A stretch of DNA of 64,000 nt from Sphingobacteriales bacterium (GTDB lineage Bacteria; Bacteroidota; Bacteroidia; Chitinophagales; UBA2359), in NCBI GenBank assembly GCA_016718845.1, contig JADKCK010000027.1, positions 1-64,000 on the forward strand, in the 5' to 3' direction. Position numbers and translations under genes: made by a program. Shown here piece after piece: positions 46,471 through 55,252 of the stretch. Within the stretch, counting starts at the first letter, position 1. Every line of letters starts with the position of its first letter. A model generated the notes under the pieces. The model searched no databases and was not told the DNA's origin. It worked only from the letters and a program-made list of their open reading frames with translations.

Positions 46471-46839
46471 ATGAACAGGAAAAATATACTAATTATCGAC
46501 GATGACAATAGTACACGCCTACTATTAGACGTACTTTTACGTACAAGCTACGAAACAAATACACAAAAAACAGCCATCGACGCATTATTGTGGTTAAGCT
46601 ATGGCAACATACCCGACCTAATATTGTTAGACATGTGTATGCCCCATTTTGATGGTACTAGTTTTTTAAAAAACATCCGAACAAGCGGCTTTTACAAGCA
46701 CATTCCGGTACTTATGTTATCGGCAAACGAAGCCCAAAACGAAATAGACGAAGCCTTAGAGTGGGGCGTAGATGGTTTTGTAAGAAAACCCTTTAAGCCA
46801 ATCGAATTACAACAAAAAATTCAACATCTATTGGCTTAA
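46471..46839 (+). CDS. Single-domain response regulator
   Basis: 122 residues, receiver domain only. The acidic pair is in IIDDDN (Asp10-12), the phospho-acceptor is Asp54 (LLDMCMP), the switch residue is Ser84 (MLSAN) and the conserved lysine is Lys106 (VRKPFKP), so it should be phosphorylatable. It has no output domain, like CheY/Spo0F-type proteins. The next gene carries a degenerate receiver fused to a sugar transferase, so this protein may regulate polysaccharide synthesis by protein contact. The kinases at 38-42 kb are possible partners but nothing in the sequence links them. The ATG at 46471 begins a standard receiver strand; longer starts precede the promoter. Confidence 0.9.
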   Translation: MNRKNILIIDDDNSTRLLLDVLLRTSYETNTQKTAIDALLWLSYGNIPDLILLDMCMPHFDGTSFLKNIRTSGFYKHIPVLMLSANEAQNEIDEALEWGVDGFVRKPFKPIELQQKIQHLLA

Positions 46840-46935
46840 ATCAAGCATGTTTTTTTAGCTTTCTATCGAATAATCCCCTCCCCCCATTTTTTTTATCACA
46901 CATACTCTTTTTCGACAAATAATATTCCTAATCTT

Positions 46936-48072
46936 ATGAATAATATGGCATTAAATCTACATGCTAACAAAACTACAGAAACTGCTACTATGCATCACCC
47001 AAGTGGAGCTACAACACCCGAAATACTTTTTTTGGGTAAGCCCGACTCGGTCTTATTGGCAGAAGTATTAAGTCTTAGCACCCATAACAGTCTAAACTAC
47101 GATGTTCGAACATCAAACGACATAGACAAAGCAATAACATGGCTCGAAAATAGGTCGAAATTAGCACTCGATTTGCCCAAAGTTATTTTGTGCGATTTAG
47201 AACTTTTAGAGCAAAACCAATTTAAATTGCTAGGCAAAATTAGCGCTCAAACTAGTTTAGCCAACATTCCGTTTATTGTATTGTCGAATGGTAAAATTAT
47301 CAACGACCATGCTCAAGCTTTGCGCTTGGGTATAGACGATTGTTACACCTATCCGTTTAATCACGAGCACATTCGCGATAGAATTGTTTTTTTACAAAAC
47401 TTTAAAAAAGTTCGATCATCTACTATTGTGCAACCCGAAAAGCTCTTTAGCAATAAACCGCTTTTTTGGAAACGAGCATTTGATATAGCCCTATCGCTAA
47501 CGGCTATTACCTTGCTCATGCCCATTATGTTGCTCATTGCTTTGGCTATAAAAATAGAGTCAAAAGGACCTATCATTTATCGCTCGCAGCGCGTTGGTAC
47601 AGGTTATCGCATTTTCGATTTCCTTAAATTTAGGTCTATGTCGATAGGCGCCGATGCCGAAATCGAAAAATTGCAACACCTAAACCAATATACCGACGAC
47701 GACATGCCCTCGTTTTTTAAGGTATCAAACGACCCCCGAATTACCCGTATTGGGCGTTTTATTCGCAATACTAGCCTCGACGAATTGCCGCAGCTTTTCA
47801 ATATCTTAAAAGGCGACATGTCTATTGTGGGCAACCGCCCCTTGCCCCTCTACGAAGCCGAACAGCTAACCCGCGATGTGTGGGCAAAACGCTTTTTGGC
47901 TCCGGCTGGCTTAACGGGCTTATGGCAAGTATCAAAACGTGGCAACACCGAAATGTCGGCTATCGAACGCATGGAGCTAGACAATACCTATGCCGATAAA
48001 TGCTCGTTTATATTTGATATGAAAATTATCTTAAAAACCATACCCGCCATGTTCCAACACGAGTCTGTCTAA
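46936..48072 (+). CDS. Pseudo-receiver fused to initiating sugar-phosphate transferase
   Basis: 378 residues. Residues about 28-150 look like a receiver domain: EILFLGKPDS, VILCDLELL (Asp87 at the phospho-acceptor strand) and FIVLSNGK. The acidic pocket is gone and the lysine of K-P-F is tyrosine (Tyr139-Pro), so it is probably a non-phosphorylated pseudo-receiver. From about 178 comes a bacterial sugar transferase domain (PF02397): FWKRAFDIALSLTAI membrane helix, YRSQRVGTGYRIFDFLKFRSM, TSLDELPQLFNILKGDMS and GLTGLWQVSKRG. Such enzymes put the first sugar phosphate on undecaprenyl phosphate to start exopolysaccharide repeat units. The usual N-terminal membrane helices of WbaP/WcaJ are replaced by the receiver. 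Confidence 0.92.
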   Translation: MNNMALNLHANKTTETATMHHPSGATTPEILFLGKPDSVLLAEVLSLSTHNSLNYDVRTSNDIDKAITWLENRSKLALDLPKVILCDLELLEQNQFKLLGKISAQTSLANIPFIVLSNGKIINDHAQALRLGIDDCYTYPFNHEHIRDRIVFLQNFKKVRSSTIVQPEKLFSNKPLFWKRAFDIALSLTAITLLMPIMLLIALAIKIESKGPIIYRSQRVGTGYRIFDFLKFRSMSIGADAEIEKLQHLNQYTDDDMPSFFKVSNDPRITRIGRFIRNTSLDELPQLFNILKGDMSIVGNRPLPLYEAEQLTRDVWAKRFLAPAGLTGLWQVSKRGNTEMSAIERMELDNTYADKCSFIFDMKIILKTIPAMFQHESV

Positions 48073-48096
48073 ACTGTATTTTACCGATAAAATAAA

Positions 48097-48157
48097 ACAA
48101 GGCTCTTGTTGCAGAGTAAGCGCACCAAACGTTTATTTGCCGACAAGGGCTTTTTTT
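48097..48157 (+). terminator. Weak hairpin terminator inside the EPS locus
   Basis: AAGGCTCTTGTTG pairs, allowing G-T pairs, with CGACAAGGGCTTT across a 30-base loop and is followed by TTTT. It may only reduce transcription into the next genes. Confidence 0.45.
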
Positions 48158-48202
48158 ATTAAACTTGTTATTCATCTATATTTAAGCAGCTATCCAACAC
48201 AA

Positions 48203-49078
48203 ATGGTTTCTATTATCACTATAAATTACAACCAAACACAAGTTACCTGCGAGCTACTACAGTCGCTTAAGGCTTTAACTTACCCAAATTACGAGGTAAT
48301 TGTGGTGGATAATGCCTCGACAGAAAACCCCGAACAAATCATCAAACAGCAGTTTCCAAACGTGCAGGTAATTGTTAGCACAACCAATTTAGGGTTTTCG
48401 GGCGGTAACAATTTGGGTATGACACATGCCAAAGGCGATTACTTTTTTTTGGTAAACAACGATACCGAACTAACCCCCAACTGCATCGAACAATTGTTGG
48501 CAATGTATCAAAAAATACCAAATTTGGGTATTGTTTGCCCTAAAATACGCTATTTCGAGGCTGCCCAACCCATACAATATGTAGGTTATACCAAACTAAA
48601 CCCCATAACTGCCCGCAACCACACCATAGGGCAATACGAACCCGACAACGGACAGTATCAGCAAGCTACCCAAACACCCTATGCTCATGGCGCTGCCATG
48701 ATGGTTAGCCGACAAGCCGTTGAAAAAGTAGGTATGATGCCCGAAGATTTTTTTCTGTATTACGAAGAGCTAGATTGGTCGGAGCAGATGAAACGGGCTG
48801 GCTACCAAATATATGTTGAACCACAAGCTACCATTTTTCACAAAGAATCTGTCTCGACAGGCAAAGATAGCCCACTAAAAACCTATTATCTAACCCGAAA
48901 CCGTATTTTGTTTATGCGCCGTAACGCAACAGGCATTATGTTGCTGTTGTTTTTTTTATACACCTTGCTAATTATGATACCCAAAAACCTGCTAACACTT
49001 GCCCTGCAACATCAAACCCAACACCTAAAAGCATTTTGGCAAGGCATAATGTGGCACTTTTTAAATTATAAGTTATAA
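48203..49078 (+). CDS. Family 2 glycosyltransferase (rhamnosyltransferase-like)
   Basis: 291 residues from the ATG at 48203; an earlier start near 48137 would run through the hairpin terminator. GT-A fold marks are VSIITINYNQ, VVDNASTEN, TNLGFSGGNN, LVNNDTEL (D-x-E in place of D-x-D) and YYEELDWSEQMKRAGY. The C-terminus has one long hydrophobic helix (about 243-263), which may anchor it to the membrane. It would add one sugar to the lipid-linked unit. The last residues NYKL are encoded by an AT-rich repeat that also ends two other genes of this locus. Confidence 0.9.
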   Translation: MVSIITINYNQTQVTCELLQSLKALTYPNYEVIVVDNASTENPEQIIKQQFPNVQVIVSTTNLGFSGGNNLGMTHAKGDYFFLVNNDTELTPNCIEQLLAMYQKIPNLGIVCPKIRYFEAAQPIQYVGYTKLNPITARNHTIGQYEPDNGQYQQATQTPYAHGAAMMVSRQAVEKVGMMPEDFFLYYEELDWSEQMKRAGYQIYVEPQATIFHKESVSTGKDSPLKTYYLTRNRILFMRRNATGIMLLLFFLYTLLIMIPKNLLTLALQHQTQHLKAFWQGIMWHFLNYKL

Positions 49079-49197
49079 ATTGTAAATTATAATTTTTAAA
49101 CTATAAATATTTACACCAAATCATTCCCTTTAGGCTAATAAACGGTTATAAACAATTGGCTAGTAGCACCAGTACTTGTAAGTAGTAGCCTATCTAT

Positions 49198-49384
49198 TTA
49201 ATACTGTCGGGTAAAAGTGATATTTTTAGCCCCGTTAGGGGCGTGATATCGGTAGCAAAGATGTGGATAAACGTATTTTTAGCCCCGTTAGGGGTGTGAT
49301 ATGCTTATTTATCCACGAAAAAACGTTACTAATTTAACCAATAATGGCGAGTTAGCCAAGAACTATAATACCCGACAGTATTAA
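49198..49384. mobile_element. MITE-like element, 187 bp with 16-bp inverted ends
   Basis: The ends are an exact 16-bp inverted repeat: TTAATACTGTCGGGTA (49198-49213) and its complement (49369-49384). Inside are two direct copies of TTTTTAGCCCCGTTAGGGG with GTGATAT, and the matched pair TGGATAAA / TTTATCC, so much of the element can fold on itself. No coding capacity and no clear target-site duplication. It may be a miniature inverted-repeat element or a large structured RNA. Confidence 0.55.
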
Positions 49385-49494
49385 CTTGAAAGACTACTAG
49401 GCTTGTTTATCAAACTGTGTGGCGTATTGCCGCGTAAAACTGCTCTTTATTTCATCTCATTATCTATCGCCCAAATAAATTGTAAATTATAAAT

Positions 49495-49650
49495 ATTTAT
49501 ACCCACTTAAGTTAAGTAGTAATTGCTGCACATTCAATATTGCTTGTTCAAACCATTTTTACATGCCCCGCTTGACGCGGAATCGGTTTTGGTGTGATAA
49601 AACCCTATTTTCACAGTCTATGGCCCAAAGCAAAGCAATCGCCCAACCAG
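49495..49650 (+). repeat. Dispersed CCGC-TTGAC-GCGG element, copy C (diverged)
   Basis: It shares with copy D the upstream part (ACTTAAGT..AAGTAGTAAT) and the hairpin CCCCGCTTGACGCGGAATCGG at 49566, then GGTGTGAT, and ends near CAAAGCAAAGCAA-like sequence. It lacks the GGGGG/CCCCC stem of copies A and B. The rest of the 49079-49914 gap is AT-rich and shows no gene. Confidence 0.7.
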
Positions 49651-49914
49651 CACTTTTAAATGCTGATTGTAGGCAAGGCGCTAATGGCATCCCAGCCCTG
49701 TTGTGGTATCTTTGGTCCACAGTATCTAACGCATAAACCAAAAATCCATTTCCAAAGAATTATCTGTATACTGGTTAAAAATCAAAAAAAGGCAATTAAT
49801 AAATAAGCATAACAAAGTAGCAAGCCTCAAATACAAAAAACATACAATTAATTTAAAATACCATCTGTTAAATCAATCCAAAATAAAATTTATAACCTAT
49901 AATTTACAAATAAA

Positions 49915-51114
49915 ATGTTGCATTACTTAGTTTGTTTTTTCTTGGTGTTTCCGTTTGTGGTGGTTGTTTTGTCGCTGTTGCGTGGCAAGCCAACCTTAAA
50001 AGTTGCGCCCAATGCTATTGCCAAACAGCATCATTTTGCGTGTATAATAACTGCTTATAAACAATACGACATAGCTTTACCTCTTATCGAATCGCTGCTT
50101 CGGCAAACGCACAACAACCTAAGCATTTACTTAGTTGCCGATGCCTGTACCGATGCTGCATTAAACACCACCGATTTGCGGGTGCGTTTGTTGTGTCCGC
50201 CAACACCACTTAATGGTAAAGTGCGCTCTATGCAATATGCCCTCGATAATTTGATGGAAATACCCGATTACGTGGTGATTTTTGACCCCGATAATTTGGC
50301 AGCACCCGATTTACTAAGCATATTTAACGATTATGTAAATGCGGGTTATGTGGCGATACAAGGCAAACGAACCGCTAAAAACCTAGACACCATTTACGCC
50401 TGTGCCGATGCTACGGGCGAAATCTACAAAAACTACATCGAGCGACAAGTACCCTATACGCTTGGGTCGTCGGCAACAATAGCAGGCTCGGGCATGGCAA
50501 TACGCTTTGATTTGTTCAATAATTTTTTACAAAGCTCGACTATACAACAATACTTGCACAAAAACCAAGTAATTGTTGCCGAAGATAAGATTTTGCAAAA
50601 CGAGATAGTCAAGAATGGCACGGTAATTGCCTATGCTAATACAGCTATTATCTACGACGAAAAAGTGAGCAATGCCCAACAAGTAACCCGACAACGCACC
50701 CGGTGGTTGTATGCCTATTTTCAGAACATTGGCAACTCTATAAAATTTTTGTTGCTCGGAATCACAAAATTAAACGTTAATCAGCTACTTTTTGGTATCT
50801 TTGCCGTTTATCCGCCACTATTTTTGCTGCTTTTTGCCGCTATGCTCTTAGCCCTCGTCGATTTGTTTGTGTCGTGGCAATGGCTGTTGATAATGGTAGG
50901 CTGTATAGGCATTTTTGGTGGCACTATTTTGTGGACATTGTACCTAAGCAATGCACCTAAAGCCGTTTGGAAAGCCCTTTGGGGACTTCCGTTTTTTGTG
51001 CTTAACCAAGTAAAAGCCCTATTTAATATCCGACAAGCACAACACGATTTTTTAACCACCCAACACACTAAAAAAATAAACATCGACGAATTACAAGCAA
51101 ACAACAAACATTAA
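49915..51114 (+). CDS. Membrane-bound family 2 glycosyltransferase
   Basis: 399 residues. An N-terminal helix (1-24) leads to a GT-A domain with CIITAYKQYD, VADACTD, NGKVRSMQYAL, the metal site DPDN, a catalytic acid in VAEDKILQNEI and QRTRWLYAYF, a Q-x-x-R-W-like motif seen in processive and ceramide-type enzymes. Two or three C-terminal helices follow (about 285-375). It probably extends the polysaccharide on the cytoplasmic face. Because no separate polymerase gene is seen in the locus, a processive role is conceivable but not shown. Confidence 0.9.
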   Translation: MLHYLVCFFLVFPFVVVVLSLLRGKPTLKVAPNAIAKQHHFACIITAYKQYDIALPLIESLLRQTHNNLSIYLVADACTDAALNTTDLRVRLLCPPTPLNGKVRSMQYALDNLMEIPDYVVIFDPDNLAAPDLLSIFNDYVNAGYVAIQGKRTAKNLDTIYACADATGEIYKNYIERQVPYTLGSSATIAGSGMAIRFDLFNNFLQSSTIQQYLHKNQVIVAEDKILQNEIVKNGTVIAYANTAIIYDEKVSNAQQVTRQRTRWLYAYFQNIGNSIKFLLLGITKLNVNQLLFGIFAVYPPLFLLLFAAMLLALVDLFVSWQWLLIMVGCIGIFGGTILWTLYLSNAPKAVWKALWGLPFFVLNQVKALFNIRQAQHDFLTTQHTKKINIDELQANNKH

Positions 51115-51207
51115 ATACCTACTGTTGATAAATAACAGTAATCTGTTGCTTGTTTTGTTGTCGTTTATCACCCCTATTATCTAAAAAAAACAAAAAGCAA
51201 CACAAGC

Positions 51208-53430
51208 ATGGAACTGTTATATTTTGCACAAATACTCTGGAAACGAAAATTGCCCATTTTGCTATTAAGTATCATTGCAGGCATAGTTACGTTTATGTTG
51301 GCTACCGAAAAAACGGTACGCTACAAATCGACGGCTAAAATTGCTACTGGCATTATTGGTTACATAGAACACACCGAAGAGGGTAATTTATTTGTGCAAG
51401 AATTTGAAATTACCAACCGTTTTAACAATTTGATGGAGATGATGAAATCGCGCAATAGCATTAATATGTTGTTGAGCCACTTGGTGCTGCACGACCTTAC
51501 ACAGCCCAATCCTTTTCACGACCTTAAAGAAGTAAAAAATAGCTACACCCCCGAGCAGCTAAGTAGCATGGCTACCGCTTTGCAAAATAGCATTGACCTA
51601 ACCAAACAAGCGTCGCCCGCCGCCGATACCCTTTGGCTGCACTACGAACGCGATTTTAAAACCATTGCCAAACTACTTAAATACGATGCCGAAACCTTAA
51701 CAAACGACCTTAAGGTAGAGCGTATTACCAATACCGATTATCTAAAATTAGATTTTATATCCGACAATCCCGACTTATCGTCGTATGCCCTTAATAGTTT
51801 TGGCAACTCGTTTATTCAATACTACTCCACTATTGTAAACCGTAGCACCAACGAATCTATCGCCTTATTGTCGCAAATGGTAGCTACCAAACGCGCCGAA
51901 TTAGATGGCAAAATGGACGGGCTAAAACAGTTTAAACTAAGCAACGAAGTAGCCGACCTTGACCAACAAACCAAAACCACCCTCAATCAAATTAGCAGCC
52001 TTGAGGTAGCCCGCGAAGAAGCAAAGAAAAAAATTCCGGCTTACGAAAAATCGTTGCGCACCTTTAACGACTATACCACCGAAAATCAACAATCGTTTAG
52101 CCAAATACAAAACAACAATCAACGCATACGCGAACTACGCGACCGTATTAGCCAACTAAACAACGAGTTTATCACTACTGGTAATCCAAATATCAAAAAA
52201 CAAATAGATGGTTTGCGCAATCAATTAGACCAAGAGATACGCGCCACAGCCAACGAAAGTGTAAACGGTAAAATGCCAAGCAGCAAAGATTTAGCTACCA
52301 AAGGCACCGATTTGTGGGAAAGAAAAATTAATACCGAAGTAGAACTAGAACTAGCCAAACAAAGTGTACAATCGGTAGATAAAGAAATTGACCGATTGAA
52401 AGGACAAATATCGCACTACGTAGAAAAAGAAGCCAACATATCGTCTATCGACCGCGAAATTGCCATGCTGTCCGAAGAATATTTGTCGTTGTCCGAAAAA
52501 CTAAATGCCGCCGAAATGAGTGCCAAAAGCAGCCATCGCAACAACTCGTTGCAGGTTATCGAATCGGCTCGCCCACCCGACAAGCCCGAGGCATCGCAGC
52601 GTACCATATTGGCGGGTTTTGCAGGTGCTACTACCTTTACACTTTGTATGTTGTTTGTATTATTGTTAGCTTACATAGATAATAGCCTAACAACCACAGC
52701 CCAATACGAGCGAATGATTAAAGGTGTACCCTTGTTACAACACATCAACAAAATTGACGTGTCTCGTTTTGATATAGAAACTATTTTTAAAAGTGCCACC
52801 AACGACAAAGGCTACGAAGCCTACAAACAGTTTTTGCGCAACTTGCGGTTTGACATAGAATCGACCAACGCCAAAAATTGGCTAATTACCAGTACCCAAG
52901 CCAAACAAGGCAAAACACTTACGCTTGTAGGTTTGGCTTATGCCTTGTTTTTGAACAACAAACGAGTGCTAATCATCGACACTAATTTTAAAAACAACAC
53001 CCTCTCGCAATTGCCATTTACCACCACCACCGACAACAGCACCCGCATACGCACCATTATCAAAAACTTAGGTATGCAAACAGCTTTTGCCACAGCAGGT
53101 AATTTGTTCGAAAACAACTCGGCAGTAGTAGATATAGTTGCATCAAGGTCAAGCAACCTATCGGCATCAGAAATATTGGCAGGTAAAGATTTTAAAAGCT
53201 TTATTGCCCAACTACAACCACAATACGACTATATTTTTATGGAGGGTCCCGCCTTAAACGACACCACCGACACCAAAGAATTGGTAAAATATACCGACAA
53301 ACTAATAGCCGTTTTTTCTGCCAATATGAAACTAAATGCCAACGACCAAGCCAGCATTGAGTATATGCGCACCATAAACGGTAAACTAAAAGGAGCTGTG
53401 CTTAATCAAATAGAGTTAAAGAATATTTAA
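51208..53430 (+). CDS. Wzz/Wzc-like chain-length protein with degenerate tyrosine-kinase domain
   Basis: 740 residues. Helix one (about 13-32) and helix two (about 470-492) bracket a large periplasmic region rich in coiled coil, as in Wzz/Wzc co-polymerases; the PPDKPEASQ motif before helix two is typical. The C-terminal P-loop domain (about 530-735) resembles bacterial tyrosine kinases, but its motifs are weakened: Walker A reads STQAKQGKT (Gly568-Lys569-Thr570, first glycine missing), Walker A' reads IIDTNFKN (Asp591, D-x-N) and Walker B has Glu679 in place of Asp (FMEGP). There is no tyrosine cluster at the end. It may still bind nucleotide and control chain length or export without kinase activity. 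Confidence 0.9.
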   Translation: MELLYFAQILWKRKLPILLLSIIAGIVTFMLATEKTVRYKSTAKIATGIIGYIEHTEEGNLFVQEFEITNRFNNLMEMMKSRNSINMLLSHLVLHDLTQPNPFHDLKEVKNSYTPEQLSSMATALQNSIDLTKQASPAADTLWLHYERDFKTIAKLLKYDAETLTNDLKVERITNTDYLKLDFISDNPDLSSYALNSFGNSFIQYYSTIVNRSTNESIALLSQMVATKRAELDGKMDGLKQFKLSNEVADLDQQTKTTLNQISSLEVAREEAKKKIPAYEKSLRTFNDYTTENQQSFSQIQNNNQRIRELRDRISQLNNEFITTGNPNIKKQIDGLRNQLDQEIRATANESVNGKMPSSKDLATKGTDLWERKINTEVELELAKQSVQSVDKEIDRLKGQISHYVEKEANISSIDREIAMLSEEYLSLSEKLNAAEMSAKSSHRNNSLQVIESARPPDKPEASQRTILAGFAGATTFTLCMLFVLLLAYIDNSLTTTAQYERMIKGVPLLQHINKIDVSRFDIETIFKSATNDKGYEAYKQFLRNLRFDIESTNAKNWLITSTQAKQGKTLTLVGLAYALFLNNKRVLIIDTNFKNNTLSQLPFTTTTDNSTRIRTIIKNLGMQTAFATAGNLFENNSAVVDIVASRSSNLSASEILAGKDFKSFIAQLQPQYDYIFMEGPALNDTTDTKELVKYTDKLIAVFSANMKLNANDQASIEYMRTINGKLKGAVLNQIELKNI

Positions 53431-53439
53431 CTATAAGTT

Positions 53440-53600
53440 TGATACCGACTTAAGTAAGTAGTAATCATATATTTAATATCAGTTATTTAAACAGTTTGTG
53501 CTTGCCCCGCTTGACGCGGAATCGGTCTTTTTTGGGGGTGATTATTGGCTTACCCTATTTGCACAGCCTTTGGCACCCCCAAAGCAAAGCAAGCGCAGTA
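53440..53600 (+). repeat. Dispersed CCGC-TTGAC-GCGG element, copy D
   Basis: This longest copy has the upstream part shared with copy C, the hairpin at 53507, TCTTTTTTGGGGGTGATTATTGG as in A and B, and the closing TTTGGCACCCCC. The tail CAAAGCAAAGCAAGCGCAG is shared with copy C. It links the two sub-types. Confidence 0.85.
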
Positions 53601-53675
53601 GCCATAAAAAATCAAGTACTACAAATTTGCAAGCAACTATCGTACATAGTCAATAATTTATAACAAAAAATTAAA

Positions 53676-54998
53676 TTGAAAACCTCTTGGTTCTCGTCGG
53701 GTATGTATGCCATTGCCGACCGTTTTGTGGCGCTATTGTTTGGTTTTGGCAGTATTTATTTGCTGCTGCGTTTATTATCCAAAGAAGATTTTGGCGAATG
53801 GGCTTTGTTTATCACCGTTACTGCCTTGGTAGAGGTTGCCCGCAATGGCTTAATCCAAAATGCCCTCATCAAATATTTAGCCGCCACCGACAACACTCAA
53901 CACAGCCGCATCAATACGGCATCGTTGGTACTTAATTTGCTACTTACCGCCCTAAGTATTGTTAGTTTGTGGGCATTAGCCCCTGTTTTTAGCCATCTTT
54001 GGACAGCCAAACAGCTAACGCCACTTTTTCAGGTATACTCGCTAACTACTTTGATGCTAGTGCCTTTTTCACAATCGTTGTTTTTGCAACAATCAAACCT
54101 CGATTTTAAAGCCATATTTTGGAGCAATTTTGTACGGCAAGGCATATTTTTTGCTTATGTAGTCCTCTGTTTTGCCCTACATCGCCCAATAACCTTATTT
54201 AATTTAGCTATTTGGCAAGTTTGGGGCGCCCTAGGTGGCACTTTAGTTGCCTATTGGTTAGCAAAAAATTATTGGCACCTTAGCTCGCACATAGATTGGC
54301 GATGGGTAAATCGTTTGTTTCAGTTTGGAAAATATGTGTTAGGCACTAATTTGGCAGCCATGATTTATAAAAGTGTGGATAAAATGATGCTTGGCGCAAT
54401 TTTACCAACCAAAGCTCCCGTAGCTGCCTACGACGTAGCCATACGCATCAACAACCTAAACGAAGTACCTACCTTGTCGTTGGCAGCAATGTTGTTTCCC
54501 GAAAGTGCCAAACGCGCTCATCAGCAAGGCAACGACTCGGTGGGGCAACTCTACGAACAATCGGTGGGCATTATGTTGGCATTAGTAGTGCCGGGCGTAA
54601 TAATCATTTGCTTGTTTCCCGAGCTAATTATTAGGCTAACCGCTGGCACAAAATACCTCGATACCGTCAATATCTTGCGCCTAACATCGCTATACACCTT
54701 GTTTTTGCCCTTCGCCATTCAGTTTGGCACCGCCTTCGACTCGATGGGCAAACCGCAGCTAAATTTTGCTTTTGTAGTAGCTGGTACTGCCCTTAATGCA
54801 GCTATCAACTATTTTTTAATTCATAAATATGGATTAGAAGGAGCCGTTTATGCCACCCTTATCACTTTTGTGCTTACCTTTATTGGCAATCAGTTGTTGT
54901 TGCGCAAAATGCTAAATGTTAGGTTTTCTAACATTTTTAAACACACCTTAGCCGCCTATAAAATGGGATGGGAGAAAATTGTAAATTATAAGTTGTAA
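53676..54998 (+). CDS. Polysaccharide flippase (Wzx / MOP superfamily)
   Basis: 440 residues with about 12 predicted membrane segments. The pattern YAIADRFVALLFGFGSIYLLLRLLSKEDFGEWAL at the start and GKYVLGTNLAAMIYKSVDKMML before helix 7 are typical of PST/MOP exporters that flip lipid-linked repeat units across the inner membrane (written here only as short landmarks: RLLSKEDFGE, YKSVDKMMLG). The start is TTG (53676) giving MKTSWFSSGMY; no ATG suits until residue 10. It ends in NYKL from the AT-rich repeat. It sits between the chain-length protein and a GT4 enzyme. Confidence 0.9.
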   Translation: MKTSWFSSGMYAIADRFVALLFGFGSIYLLLRLLSKEDFGEWALFITVTALVEVARNGLIQNALIKYLAATDNTQHSRINTASLVLNLLLTALSIVSLWALAPVFSHLWTAKQLTPLFQVYSLTTLMLVPFSQSLFLQQSNLDFKAIFWSNFVRQGIFFAYVVLCFALHRPITLFNLAIWQVWGALGGTLVAYWLAKNYWHLSSHIDWRWVNRLFQFGKYVLGTNLAAMIYKSVDKMMLGAILPTKAPVAAYDVAIRINNLNEVPTLSLAAMLFPESAKRAHQQGNDSVGQLYEQSVGIMLALVVPGVIIICLFPELIIRLTAGTKYLDTVNILRLTSLYTLFLPFAIQFGTAFDSMGKPQLNFAFVVAGTALNAAINYFLIHKYGLEGAVYATLITFVLTFIGNQLLLRKMLNVRFSNIFKHTLAAYKMGWEKIVNYKL

Positions 54999-55252
54999 AT
55001 TATAAATTATTTATTATATATTGTAAAATACAAATATCAAAATTGTTTTTTTGTTTGTTTAATTATCTGCAAAATAAACAACCTAAAACTTTCCCAACTT
55101 TACAAAACTCATCAATAATCAATAATTAATAAAGCTTTCCCACTTTCACAAAACTTATCCATAATTTATAATTAATAATTAATAATTCAAAAACCTTCCC
55201 ATTTTCACAAAACCTTATCCATAATTAATAATTCATAATTAATAATTACAAA
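54999..55252 (+). repeat. AT-rich repeat tract between EPS genes
   Basis: Short units such as AATTATAAATT, AATAATTAATAATT and the longer CTTTCCCACTTTCACAAAACTTATCCATAA recur two or three times. It starts inside the flippase stop region and ends at the next gene's TTG start. No gene. Confidence 0.75.
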
